A stretch of 64,000 nt of DNA from Coprinellus micaceus (Eukaryota > Basidiomycota > Agaricomycetes > Agaricales > Psathyrellaceae), in contig OX596346.1 of assembly GCA_951394405.1 (NCBI GenBank), forward strand, positions 1,240,001-1,304,000, in the 5' to 3' direction. The notes below the pieces were generated by a model. The model was not told the DNA's origin and searched no databases. It worked only from the letters and a program-made list of their open reading frames with translations. Numbering within the stretch: position 1 is the first letter of the stretch; the number at the start of each line of letters is the position of its first letter. This document shows positions 33,936 to 45,565 of the stretch, piece after piece. The position numbers and the translations under genes are program-made.

Positions 33936-35142
33936 ATGTCCGAGACTACTCCCTCTGAAATTCAAGTCTATGCCTCGTTCCCTCGTGCCGTCACACTTGG
34001 GACCAATTTCTACCTCAACCCTTCCAACTGGCGCTGGGTCCATTGCCTCACACTTCCAGTTGAGACCCTCTCCACACTCCAGTTACTCTCGCAGAAGCCG
34101 TACAAGTGGCTCCGCTATGCCATCGGCGTCGTCGTCGGAGCAGAAGGTGACCTTTCCCCCACCTCCGACTCGGACTCGCTCGGTGAAGTTGTGGACTACG
34201 ACGCTCGGCTCCCAACTGAGGGATCCACTGTTCTATACTATCACACCAGCGACGAGGAGAAACAAAGGATGTTCCCAGTCGATCCCGACACCGGAGGGCG
34301 CACACACACCACTCCTAGTCTTGCTACCACTCGGAGGATTCATTTCCATGACGAGGTTGCACAGAGAGATGGGAGCAGGTGTGTTATGGTTGGGATAGGA
34401 CCGTTAGGTTGTGACACTGTGCACCTCCTGGCCCACGACAAAGGTGGTGCAGTACGTCACTCTTCCTCTCCGCCTATGCCCACCACTGCTCACTGACCAT
34501 TGCAATGGTGGCTAGTACATTACAATGTACACCCGGTGTCGCAGTCGAGACCCCAATAGGGGGGACATTGTGCAGGAAATCGACAGTGTCCGTAACGGCC
34601 TTTTCCTGAACAAAATCACTCGTGCCATGCTGGGTACAGACGTTGTATTCCTGAGGGTGCGTACTGCTTGTGTGCCATGTCATGGATAGTCAGGGTTTTG
34701 ACACAAAGAGCAGACACCGAACTTTGCCATGACCACTACCGATGTTGACCCTGCCGCCCCACCAACTGAGAGAAGGCATACGGCGCATCCCTTCCAGCTT
34801 GGTGTGCCCTTCTTACTGGGAAGCCCCTTTACGCCCGATGCCACCCCATCTAGCACTACACTTCAGGTTTCCGATACACCTGAGTGGCCCCCCGCCATCC
34901 TCTTTGGCACTGTCTACGCCAGTGCCGTACTCGACCACTTCGGCACCCAGGCTCTGAAAGATGATGTCGCCACGACCTGGAAAGACACCTTCTACCCTGG
35001 TGGGAACGTACCCGTGCCGCACGCAGATTACATGGATAAACACGCTAGGGAGGACAGTCGGCAGCGGGCCCAGGCACGCTATGACGAAGCTCACAGGGGT
35101 CCTGATATGTTTGACAGGCTCATGGCTATACCATATATATAG
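33936..35142 (+). CDS. HNH_2-type nuclease-like protein, copy C, truncated and probably inactive
   Basis: Three exons (33936-34451, 34516-34656, 34714-35142), with the same splice phases as copies A and B. Two defects set it apart. In the HNH core the last His is Arg (KITRAMLG against KYTHALLG), and the first motif reads CDTVHLLAH instead of CDAAHLLAH. A TAG at 35140-35142 ends the frame where A and B continue PYIGVPRDQ. The same frame stays homologous for 41 more codons after it (VRASMREAQERAEAAEQRR) to a second stop at 35266-35268. It is thus a decaying paralog that may still express a C-terminally shortened protein. No F-box partner lies downstream. Confidence 0.75.
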
Positions 35143-35268
35143 ACGGACCCGAACCAAGTGAGGGCGTCAATGAGAGAGGCACAGGAGAGGGCGGAGGCGG
35201 CGGAGCAGAGGCGTGTGCGGGAGAAAGTTGAGACTTGGATGAGCCAAGTGACCGATACATATCAATAG

Positions 35269-37445
35269 CTTGCCTGTACTTACCTTTTCGCGGTGTCGAG
35301 ACTCGCACACCAATCCCAGCTTCTTCGTCGCTTGGACTCTCGCCCGGTCTAGATCTTACAGAAAATCGAGCGGGTCAACGTGAAAAGACACGAAAACAAA
35401 AACATGATATTAGTCCATGCAACCAACCGACCAAAAGCGTCGAATATCCAAGGCCAACGGGTAGAAAAAAAGGTAAGATAAGATAAGGTATAGAAGAGTC
35501 GGTCGATCGGAGATTCCACACAGAAACACAAGGCAACAAACACATAGAGAGGGCGAACGAATATTGAGTAAGACCCGTACGGAAGATGAATAAGAGAGTC
35601 GAGAAGAAACGACGGAAACATGGAACATAGAGGGAAGAGGAAGCCGAGGAAGAGAAATAAGAATAATAGATGTAGACGACACAGTCTGGTGAAACTAGGC
35701 TGTCAATGGAGGAAAGTGTCCGTTCAGAAGTAATCGATAACTGTGGTCGAGGTTTCCTTGATGCTACTTGTACGTCTGCGTTTTTTTTTGGTATGTTTTC
35801 TTGATATGCTATGCTTCGAGTCGAATCGAGGGATGTGGTTTTCGGTGTGGTTTTCTCCTGTCCTATCCCATCCCATAGTTGTCTTGGTTTTCGTCCTATA
35901 ACCGAGATCGCTTGAAAGCTTGAGGTATCGTCATGAATCAATCACGATCATAAAAGTTGTCGTCCATCGTAAAAATCGTCGGTCGTCGAAGAAGTGTCGG
36001 TCATGCGCACTAGGCGCGACGTGAGACGTAAAACGGGGTGGTCGAAAGGGGTACAAAGAACAAAGCGAGGAAGGGGGTGGGGTGGGTGTACAACCAGCCG
36101 GGGTAGGGGCTGGTGGTCGTCGAATCAACGGGGCGGCTGTTCCCTGGTAAGGGAACCAAGCGAAGCGGGTGGGGGTTGAATACAAGGGTGTGAAAAGACG
36201 AAGAACGAAGAACGAATTTCGGAGCGAAGACGACTAACGGAATAAACGACGAACGAACCAACGACGACCGAGAACGCGGAGGAAGGTCCCGGTGAAGCGC
36301 GGAAGGGAGAGAGAGAGAGAGGGTAGCGCGGGACGGGGTGAAACCAGGGAAAGGGAAAGGGGGGGGTAGGTAAAGGATGAGGAGATTCGGATGAAGAGAA
36401 ATGAAAAAAGCTCAGGTGTCCGTGAAAGTATCAGAACGAATAAAAAATGGGGACAGAGGCGAAGGACACGGTGGAGAGAGGAGAGGATAAGGATAAGGGT
36501 ACATCGCAGTGTCCGAACGGTCGTATCAAGGGCGGGAGGGAAGACTTGGGACGTAGAAGGGACGGAGGGAGGGGGCATCGGAAACGGGGTACATAGGGGC
36601 ACATACACACATACATACCGGGGTGGGGGGGATCACGAGCCAACGCCGAGTACGTGGGCACTGGAGGCGTACGTGTCCCACGGCGTAGCAGTCCGAATCC
36701 GGTATAGCCTGCCGTGCACGGGACAAGCCCGAGGGGGAAACGAAGGAGGAAGAACCGACCACCCGAGGAGATTTTATCCAAAACCTCGGGGGACGACCCT
36801 CGGCTCAGCTCGAAGGGTGGGTGGGTATAGGTGGGTGGGGGGACTGAACACGCAGGACCGTACCGTATCGTCGACCCAGGAATGTGGATCGACGACGGGT
36901 CGAGCATCGAGTGGTCGTGGCCTTCCTTCCTTCTTCGGTAACCCCTTCCTTCCTCGGTAACCCTTCCCTCCCTCCCTTCCCTCCTGCCTTCTTCGACCAA
37001 TCCTCCTCCGGGCAAGGCAACGCAGTACCCAAGAACCCCGAACTTCTCCCATCCCCTCCCAACCTCTCTCCACTTCCTCCTTCCCTTCCCTTCTTTCCCC
37101 CGCCCCATTTCTCCGTTCCCTCGCCCGCTTCCCCTCCTCCGGCTTCCATCCCTTGCCCCAGACTCGCTCCCCATCCCTCGATAGCTTAGACACCCCATAT
37201 ATACACCCACCTCCCTCCACCCCTCCACACCACAGACACACATACATACGAACCCAAATAAAGATACCGATTTCCCACAAACACACAGGGTCAAAGATTC
37301 CAACGAAAAATGCCAAAGATTCCAAGGGGGGTAAATCCACAGACTCTTCCTCTTCCGTCCTATACCACACAACTCCACACTCCTAACTTCAGATTCCCAA
37401 CCTCAGATTCCAAACTCCCAGCTCCCAACCCCAAACGAAGAAAAT
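35269..37445. other. Gene-free, strand-biased low-complexity stretch
   Basis: About 2.2 kb between HNH copy C and the membrane-protein 3' end. Purines dominate the plus strand at about 35380-36620 (for example GAGAGAGAGAGAGGG near 36308), and pyrimidines dominate at about 36930-37160. Long minus-strand frames (315 codons at 36431-37378) are composition artefacts without motifs. A T10 run is at about 35780. A very long 3' UTR or a non-coding transcript is possible. Confidence 0.5.
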
Positions 37446-39172
37446 CTAAACAATCTCACTCTCCCTCCTCTCCATCCCCCTCCCATGCCCCTCCACCCTC
37501 TCCGAACTCCTCTCCGAACTCGAGTGCGTGGGCGACGGACTTCTCGACCCTCCACTTCTCGAGCTACCCGCAGATGGGGGAGACGGACACCTCTCCCCAC
37601 TCCACGACGGTGGAGACGTACTCCTCTCCCTACTCCCCGACGGCGGCGACGGACTCCTCTCGGGCGGACTCATCGGCCTGTACAGTGGACTCTTCGGCTG
37701 GGGTATCACGATGCTCGGGACTTTCCTGCCTCCCGCTGCATTTCTTAGGGCCGAGGCGGCGGTTAGGACCGACGGTGAGTTCGAGGGTGTTGGTTGGGGT
37801 TGGGGTTGGGAGGTTGGAGGTGACGAAGTGGTAGGAGGTGAGGTGGGCGGGGATGTGGGAGGTTGGGGTATCGATTGGGGTATCGAGCCTAGAGGCGCGG
37901 ATGACGCTGAGGACGCTGATGAAGATGGTGGAGGCGGGGGTATCACTTGAGTTACGGGGGCGCTCGTGCTCGCGGTTGTTAGAGGCGGAGGCGACGGAAC
38001 CCGACGCTGGATCTGGACGCTCGCCGGGCGCGCGGGCGGGGGGCGGGATGTTGGGCGGCGGAATGTCTACGGGGAGGAGGTGTTTGGTTAGTTAGTTAGT
38101 TAATGGTCGGTGTTTCGTCTCGCGGTGTCAATATCGACTCGAAGCCATGCGCCATGCATGCCGTGCTATGGAGACGAACGGATGGATGGATGGGGTGCAT
38201 GATAATAGAGAGAGAATGATAGATAATGAAATGGGTTCTAGAATAGAACAGAGAACAGAAACGGTGCATGATGAAAGAGCACGATGATGCAATCCCGTTC
38301 CACAGATTGCGGTGATGCAATCGAAACGCCAGTGGTGTACGGTGGGTGGGGGCGATGACCTCGGGATCGGTTCGAGGGTCGAACCGCCCGCACAGTCACG
38401 GTTGCTCGATCGTCCGGTGGGATCGCTCATTGGCAAGGTGGACCGCACCGCATCGAAGCGAAGTGCAGCGAAGGAGAGGGGAAAGGGAAGGAGTGTACCG
38501 GGGAAGCAGCTCTCGGAGAGGAAAGGGAAGGAATGAGGCAAAAGGCGAGGTATCCCCGAAGAATCCAGACCACGACCAAACCGAGGAAAGAGTACTCACA
38601 TGCCGACTCATAATCATCTTCGCCATACTAACCGGGACATCGCGCTCGTACAGCGTCGCGAGGGGGCGGTCGTACACCGGGCCCCCCGGCCGCCTGCTCG
38701 CGGTGTGGGCGTTCACTTTGGGTTGTTGTTGCTGCAGTTGTTGCATCTGGGGTTGGGAGGAGGGCCATGGTGTGGTGAGGGCGAGGGGGTGTTTCTCTGA
38801 TGATGAGGAAGAGGTGGGGGAGAAGCGGGCGGGGGGGAAGAACTTGACGAGGCCCCAGAGCCATGACGCCGTGGGGCGCTGTGCGACTTCCTGCTGCTGT
38901 TCCTTCTTCTCGGTAGTGGTGGCGGCCACTCCTCCTGCTGATGCCGATACCGACGACGCTCCCTGACCCAAACTCACTTGCGCTCCCCCCTTCCCCCCCA
39001 ACGCCATCGCCGCCTTCCTCCCCCTCACAAACGCCAAATGCTCCCTGAACCCGATCGACAGCGCCCGCACAAAGGAGAGCAGGACGAACAGCGCAACGAC
39101 GCTCGCGAGGATGGTGGTGGACGAGGGGAGGGCGCTGAGCGTGAGGTCGACGTCGGTCATGCTGACGCGCAT
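37446..39172 (-). CDS. Single-pass membrane protein with SP/RS-rich tail
   Basis: Two exons (39172-38600 and 38066-37446) join in phase to 397 residues across a 533-nt intron, about ten times the local norm. After MRVSMTDVDLTLSALPSSTT a single hydrophobic segment follows (ILASVVALFVLLSFVRAL), then basic residues (HLAFVRGRKAAMALGGK), Gln-rich and Ser-rich linkers, and an ordered block GPVYDRPLATLYERDVPVSM just before the splice. The second exon is Pro/Ser-rich with repeats such as PPERSPSPPSGSRERSTSPP. The topology suggests a short luminal N-terminus with a long cytosolic tail that could be phosphorylated at many SP sites. I do not recognise the family. Confidence 0.6.
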
Positions 39173-42100
39173 GTGGGCTGGGAGCTGTGGGATGTGTGGG
39201 AGCTGGGGGAGGTGGTGCGGGAGGAGGGGGGTGGGGAGTCGGACTTTGACGAGCATCCTGTGGTGGTGGTGGTGGATGTAGGCTGTGTTGGTGGGAGAGG
39301 GAGGGCGGAAATGAATGAACGAATGAATTGAGGGGCGTGTTTAGGAGCAGGCGGTTGGGATGGGGGCGAGTAGGACGTACCGGGCTACGGGACAGCCAAC
39401 TCTCTCTTTCTCTCTCTTTCTCTCTCCTATGCACTGAGAGAGGGACGGCGACAGACAACAACGAAGCAGTCTACCGGTCGGCCGAGGAGGTGCAAGGTGC
39501 AGGGAACGGAAGAGCACAAGCACGCACTCAAGGGAAAAAGCCTCTTCTTCTTCGCACCGGGCGTAGATATACCTCTTTGGAGTGGGATGGGAAAAAAGAG
39601 AAGCGAAGGCGGGAAGGGGGGAAGGGTTGCGTGGGTAACACCGAACAACGCACCGCTTGCTCGGCTCCACTTGCCCCATTGGGTCGTGTTACATCCCGAG
39701 CTTTCGGCCCCCCTCCGCCGCCGCCGCTCTTGCCTTCAAGTTCACCTTGTTCAGCGGAAATGAATGAAGGGGGGCGTGCCTGCTACTACGAGTCTACTTT
39801 GACTATGCAGAGAGGAGGTGCGACGAGGACGCTCGAACGCGCAGCGCACCCACTCAAAATTGATCAGCCGCATGATATCTTCCACCCGTCCGAGTCGATC
39901 CATGGGGAATCGGCGTCTAACCTTCGAGCCCTCCGCTGACGGTGGAGAGACGACAGAGGCCCTTGTGTGCTCTAAAGAGGGGGCGCTTGCACGTACCCAT
40001 CCCCTGTCCCCTTTGTCTCCTTATCCCCTCCCATGCGGCCGCACATGCTTAACTCGACCCTCGACCCATCACCAACCTCACCAACCCCAACGGAACCCTC
40101 GTCCCCTCCTTTGGCCTCCCGGCCCCCATCCCCCACCTCCTATCTCCTCCTCCCTCCAACACAACAAACCCTCAAATCCCATTCACCCGCCGCCTTCACA
40201 CACATCCCGCCGTCCTGTCACCGTCGCCGTCAACTGAACCCTGACCACCCCTGACCATCCTCCCGTAAGTTTTCAACAATCGTACGTATATCCAATTTAT
40301 TTCAATGATGAACTGACAAAACGCATCGGACGCGTAAGCGCCGAGGGCTACGTACGTGGCTTTGACACCATCCAGGGTCGCGCGCGGGCGCCCCTGAGTT
40401 GGGTTGGGTTGGACGGCGCTTGGACGCGTCCCTGCCGAAACGTCTCTTCGGGGCGCCAAGCGGCGAGGCCGCCCGCACTACGTTCTAGTATTCTTCACAG
40501 AACGCCTTTGAAGAGCCTGCTAGAAACCTGGCTAGAAACCTGCTAGAAACCATACCAACCCACCCGTCGCCTTGCGACCGTATCCCGTATCTCCTTCCCC
40601 CACCTTCCCCCGCCTTCCCTCGCATCTCGCCCCTTCTCCTTCTCCTTCGATCCAGAGAGCTCTTCGGGTTCGGTCGGCACCTAACTTATCAGCTGACGCA
40701 GGACTATGAACGACGCATTGGCTTCGCACGTCAATAAATGCGATAATTATCCAGGTTCCATCCAATTTTGGTTCCGTCCACATCCGAGTAGTAGGTCCCA
40801 GTCGCTGTTTGTCTAATGTTCCCGTCCAATCCTTCCAAAAGTAAGGTACTACTAGACGCCACTTCGATTCTGGAATATCATGTTCCATGAGCGACGGCGG
40901 GAGGTCCATGTTACGTACGTACGTCCAGGTACGCCTCCCCCCCTTCGAGCTCCAAGGCCCTAATAACCTACTCACCAACTTACCTAGATCGAATACCAAT
41001 AACTAAGGTACGTCCCATAGTCCTTCGCAAGCCAGAACAGTTACAATCACCCAAACAATCCCAACTTCCAACTTCCGATGCGGGGTCCCTCCGTGACACT
41101 CCGTCCCAAGAAACCCAAGAAACTCTGGAGAACCTCGGATGTTACACGGCGTCGCTGGAACTGATACTGATACTTATGTATGATATCAGGCAGCAGGCTT
41201 CGAAACTTGCCAGGCTGGGGCTAGGTCGAAAATCTGGTCATGCATTCATCGAAGTTTGACACAAAGGAAGGGTAGATTGAAGGTTTGGAGGGGTCGAGAG
41301 TGTTCGGTGTTTCGGGCGTTGCAGCCTGCCTCTTTCCCTCCCTCGGCCTCTCCCTTCCATCCTTCGCCACACGTATACCATATCGTAGTCTCTCCGAGTC
41401 GTACTTTCCCCGGAGTCACAACCATACATTCCACCTTTCTATATGATATGATAGCACGACGACGGCGACAATACGACATCTGCTCCCGGTCGCGAGACGT
41501 GCGCATGCTTCATATGAGCACCGGCCCTCCAATCCCTCTGTACTTCAATCTTCGTTGAGAAACGGTTGACAAAACGTCGGAGAAACATCGATCCTCGTCG
41601 CAATTGTCTTCGACGTCAACGTCGACAGCACTCTCCCCATACCTTGTTGTACGTGAACTATTAATGTAGGCGCCGTCCTGTCGTCGTCGTAATTCGACAT
41701 GGACGCCAGACTTGCTTTAACGTAACATGCATAGTCACGGAGTGAGGATACGCCTTGAATACGCCTTGTCAGGGGTGAGTCGCAAACAAGGTCCGTAGCG
41801 CACGCCCCTACCCCGCACAAAGGCCCATTCATAAGTAACTCAGACCAACGACCTGCGGGCCCGGGTTCAAGGAACAATCGTTATCAACGTAACCAATGTC
41901 CGAGAATCAGTAAATGAACCTGCGGGGACTAGGGGCCTCTAGGGGCCCATTAGTAGCCACATTTAAATTTCGTACGTACATTGACATCTCATCTTATCGA
42001 TGTATTGCGGGCCTGGTACCCAGTCTCTCTCACAAGAAGATCCATGAGGGAACCTCGCCCCTTTTCCAGAGAGCACTCGAACGTTGCACCTGGCCGGACG

Positions 42101-42582
42101 CCCTGGAACCCTGGGGATAGGCACGCCGAGTCCCTCTCCGTCCGTACGCCTTAGTAGCGCTCATCCGATCTCCAAATCCATGAGCGTCCAGGATCCAAGT
42201 GGAAACTCCAACTTACGACGCGACTCTGCCAACCACCGACGTCGCAACGATTCAGGTTCTCTGGCATCCAGGGCTTACGTGTGCACCCAACCCGCGTTCC
42301 TAAATATATCGCACCGATGATCGAGGGAATAAGCGCCCGGGGTTTATGACTCGGACGCTCGTGCGTCCCACCACACGTTGGATCCAGAGACCTGATGCGC
42401 GGCGGCTTCGGGTTGTGGCTTCGTCATGGAGAGGTACTGGGGTCACTTGGTCGATGGCGATCATATCGCTTCCCCCCTCCTCTCCCTCTCCTCCCCTCTT
42501 CTCTTCTCTTCCCCAACCCTCCGCCGCTCCTCCCCGCTCCATTTCGCGTTATACCCGCCAAAACTCCGCTCGCTGACAATCA
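39173..42582. other. Large intergenic region, microsatellites only
   Basis: About 3.4 kb without a supportable gene. It holds the promoter side of the membrane-protein gene, a TCTC microsatellite at about 39401-39428, three tandem GCTAGAAACC units at about 40519-40551, and a doubled ATACGCCTTG at about 41742-41770. A 155-codon minus-strand frame (40532-40999) has no motif and ends in biased sequence, so I leave it out. Confidence 0.45.
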
Positions 42583-42699
42583 GCTGGAATGGCCGAGTCG
42601 TTAAGGCGAGTGATTTGAATTTCGCGGGTTTCCCCCCCCTCTCTGTTCAAAGTTATCACTTGGTGTTTCACCGCGTAGGTTCAAATCCTGCTTCCAGCG
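42583..42699 (+). tRNA. tRNA-Ser (anticodon TGA), 35-nt intron
   Basis: Acceptor GCTGGAA/TTCCAGC, anticodon stem AGTGA/TCACT with anticodon TGA, a long class II variable arm (GGTGTTTCACC), and T-arm GTAGG/CCTGC. The intron is 42620-42654, after position 37. The mature length is 82 nt. A T8 run at 42702-42709 terminates transcription. The intron contains a C8 run. Confidence 0.92.
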
Positions 42700-43779
42700 A
42701 ATTTTTTTTTCTTTCGTGGGGGGATTTCACTTTTGGGTTTTTGCCATTTGGTGCCATGGGTGCCACTGGGTGGTGTGGCATCTCAGGAGTCAGGAGTCAG
42801 GAGTCAGAAAGTTCAAGGACCCACAAGGGCCTGGGGCTTTTAATGTTCATGGGCATTGGAGCGGAAGGTGAGGGTATCCACGCTCATCGACTAACAAGAT
42901 CATTTAAAGATGGAAACAGGAGCCGCGAGCGGTGCCTCGATCGAGGGCGGCCTCCGACTAGAGTTATACATACGTAGCGGGCACTAATCTCCCAGGTTAG
43001 CCGCGATAACAGTGCATGGAGCCACTCGCAGGTCGTTGCGGCCCTTGAGCATTATGGAATGGCGGGAAGGGGATCGGAAGCCTGGAGGTCGCTGTGATGC
43101 TGCGTCAAATATTTAGAGCCTGTCGCGATGCCTAACTATAAGGCTCGGTACCTCGAGAGAGAAGGGGCGTATAATCCCTTGTTCCTCCGCCTCCTCGTGC
43201 AGATGGTCAGAGGCATTGGAAAAACGGTTGGCACGCTCAAGGTTCATTATTTGGCCACCATCTTGGTGGCCAAATAAACCCCTTTTTGGAAGGTGTCTTT
43301 GAGCTCCGCTCGAACAGGGGCGAGTTGAAAAAGCTTTTCATCCAACGACGTCGTTCCTCTAACCCTCCGCATGTGCCCACATCGTCCCTTTCCCTTTTTG
43401 AAGAAGCTAGAATCCGCGTTGCTACACTCCGAGCTCGCTCTGGATCTCTGGACGTTGTGTTGGGTTTAACCTTGGCATCTGGAGTGCGTAGTAACCCGAA
43501 CTTGGCTCGGATGGATCCCTTTTGTTGTGCGACTCGACCCTCAAGTCAAACTATTGCTCCGTTCGAAGGACGCCGTCACCGCTTCGATCTACCACACCCC
43601 GATCCTTCTCCATGCCGACTGCTGTTTTGTCACAAATCATTGCCATTGCCAGCAAAGCCACAATGGACGCCCGTGGTCAAAGCCTAGGGACCTGGGTTTT
43701 TGGTATTAAAAGGGCACGACAATTGGGACTCGGGCCCCACAACCACTGGCACCCGATTCCGGCTTTAGCTGACGCTAGC
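42700..43779. other. Intergenic before duplication copy B
   Basis: About 1.1 kb between tRNA-Ser and the intact F-box gene. It includes three tandem AGGAGTC units at about 42784-42804, the hairpin at 43247-43277, and from about 43490 the left arm of the inverted duplication. The F-box reading frame is open upstream to 43522, but that part is not kept in frame in copy A, so I treat it as 5' leader. Confidence 0.5.
43247..43277. repeat. Perfect 14-bp hairpin
   Basis: TTATTTGGCCACCA (43247-43260) and TGGTGGCCAAATAA (43264-43277) are perfect inverted repeats around the 3-nt loop TCT. It lies 240 bp from the boundary of the duplicated block and could be the remnant of a small transposon or a cruciform-forming breakpoint site. 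Confidence 0.7.
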
Positions 43780-45405
43780 ATGGCCATACCCCACATTTCC
43801 CAAGATCTACGAAACGGATGCGACGCGCCCCCTCAGTACTTGACAGACTCCCTTTGCGCAGCGCGTGACGACCTACGTCAGGAGATCTCTCGCCTGAAAG
43901 CCAAGCTTGCTGAACTGGAGGCCTTGGAACGACGACACGCTGCTCTCTCTTCCCCTGCTCAACATTTGCCTTTTGAAATTCTAGGCGAAATCTTCCTGCT
44001 CGTGTCCCCGGCAGCCGTTCGCAATCACGAGCAAAGAGAGGAGCTGCTGAACCTGGGGCTTGTATGCGAGCATTGGCGCTGGGCTTCCATCGCCACCAAA
44101 GGGCTTTGGAGTGGGGTGATTGTTGACTACCGTGATTTTGATTATGAGGGTATGGCGGCTTGGCTCAAGCGTTCAGAAAGCTTTGGGAAAAGGGTAGAGT
44201 TCACTGCTCTCCCCGACTCTGAGGTCTATGATGAGGAGATCTTTCGCTGTCCTTGCCTCAATGGGACTAGTACTGAGGAGGGTTGCCGGGCAGTGTTACC
44301 CACCCTTGTGCGTTTGTTCTCCGAAGGCCCTCAGCTTGCTCACTTGACTTTGGACCTCGAGTCTACGCAGTGTTACAGGAACTTCCGAGAGGCGATCGAC
44401 CGACACCACATGCACGCTACAGCAGCGACATCCCGCTGGGACAAGCTCTCGTCTCTTGATCTGCGTATGCTGTACACGATGGTAGGCGTTGGCGAGCTGG
44501 TGGGCTACTTCTCCGGCCTTCCCAGCGCCAACTTGCAGTCTCTCCGGCTGGACCTACCCTCGATCGATACTTTTGATCTCAGCGGCCGGGATCAAGCACG
44601 GTTGGAATTTGGAGAAAACCCGTCCCTCCACATCCCCCTTCCTATCCTCAAGAACCTCATGTCCTTCTCCATCAAGTACAACTGGGGCTCCACCCACGTA
44701 CTCGACGCCACCCAACACTGCTCTGAAAATCTCGAGGTGCTTGCGATCGACGTATCCCCCGAGACTCCAGGGATCTTTGCAGCTTGGGAGGAGATGCGGG
44801 AGTTCATGCAAAGGCTTTCTGTGAATCCTATCGTTTTCGAGAAGCTCCATACCCTGGATGTCCGGAATGCGGACCCCGAGCACCCGGATAATTGCTACCT
44901 CAGCTGCTTGAGAGCGCCGGATTTGCGTCATCTCACCCTTGTGGGACGGAGCAAGGAGATCGTCTACACGGGCGAACCGGAAGGAGACCCAGTTGTTGGG
45001 TATTCCGTGATGAAGTTCCTGCAACAAAACGGGACTCAGTCGTCCCTTCGTACCATGCACCTCGAGAACATCCCGCACGAGGATGCCCGAGTGAACTACT
45101 TCGTCAGCGAGCATCCCCTCCTCGAATCGGTCAAGCTTCCTGGGACTTGGAGTCTAAAAACTTATAGCAAAATTTGGCGGAATTTTAGGAGTATGAAGGG
45201 GCTCGCGATTCTGAATGTCCCTGTTGATTGGCCCATTTTATCTCAGATTATGGGCGTGGACTGGGAGAGGGAGAGAGAGAGGAAGGGTGCACCCCCTTGT
45301 GAGCTTATGATATCATACGAACAGCCGGAAGAGGTGGTTGAGAGGATGTGCGAGCGAATGGGTCGGGCGGAGATGGATGGTGGGAAGCTGGTGGTGAGGT
45401 TATGA
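43780..45405 (+). CDS. F-box protein with LRR-like C-terminus, intact copy B
   Basis: A single exon encodes 541 residues. After MAIPHISQDLRNGCDAPPQ comes a coiled coil (DDLRQEISRLKAKLAELEAL), then the F-box (HLPFEILGEIFLLVSPAAV) and LGLVCEHWRWASI. About 400 residues of LRR-like strands and helices follow (for example NLEVLAIDVSPETPG, LRHLTLVGRSKEIV). It should act as an SCF substrate adaptor through Skp1, with an unknown target. Its frameshifted twin is at 25685-27279. It converges on HNH copy B. I start at M of MAIPHIS because copy A keeps that start but not the upstream frame. Confidence 0.85.
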   Translation: MAIPHISQDLRNGCDAPPQYLTDSLCAARDDLRQEISRLKAKLAELEALERRHAALSSPAQHLPFEILGEIFLLVSPAAVRNHEQREELLNLGLVCEHWRWASIATKGLWSGVIVDYRDFDYEGMAAWLKRSESFGKRVEFTALPDSEVYDEEIFRCPCLNGTSTEEGCRAVLPTLVRLFSEGPQLAHLTLDLESTQCYRNFREAIDRHHMHATAATSRWDKLSSLDLRMLYTMVGVGELVGYFSGLPSANLQSLRLDLPSIDTFDLSGRDQARLEFGENPSLHIPLPILKNLMSFSIKYNWGSTHVLDATQHCSENLEVLAIDVSPETPGIFAAWEEMREFMQRLSVNPIVFEKLHTLDVRNADPEHPDNCYLSCLRAPDLRHLTLVGRSKEIVYTGEPEGDPVVGYSVMKFLQQNGTQSSLRTMHLENIPHEDARVNYFVSEHPLLESVKLPGTWSLKTYSKIWRNFRSMKGLAILNVPVDWPILSQIMGVDWERERERKGAPPCELMISYEQPEEVVERMCERMGRAEMDGGKLVVRL

Positions 45406-45565
45406 TGATGCAGGGTGCTTAGCCGGTGTATTAAGGTCGGGTGTGTTCGAGTCTCACCGTTGGGCGGTAGACCGAGCGGTAATGTCATCTCCACCGAGAT
45501 TTAAATGGCCAATAATATAGAATACAGACTTCGGGCTTCTTCCAGGCTAAAGGTGTTGGTGCAGG

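Noticed and set aside
35375..35941. 188-codon minus-strand frame after HNH copy C.
   Set aside because: Composed of Ser/Phe/Leu-rich low-complexity sequence produced by the purine-rich plus strand; no start context or motif.
36431..37378. 315-codon minus-strand open frame.
   Set aside because: Gly/Glu/Arg and Ser/Pro runs from strand-biased sequence, no motif, competing open frames on both strands.
40532..40999. 155-codon minus-strand frame with DGTWIIIAFIDVRSQCVVHS.
   Set aside because: No recognised family, biased C-terminal half, no splice or context support.
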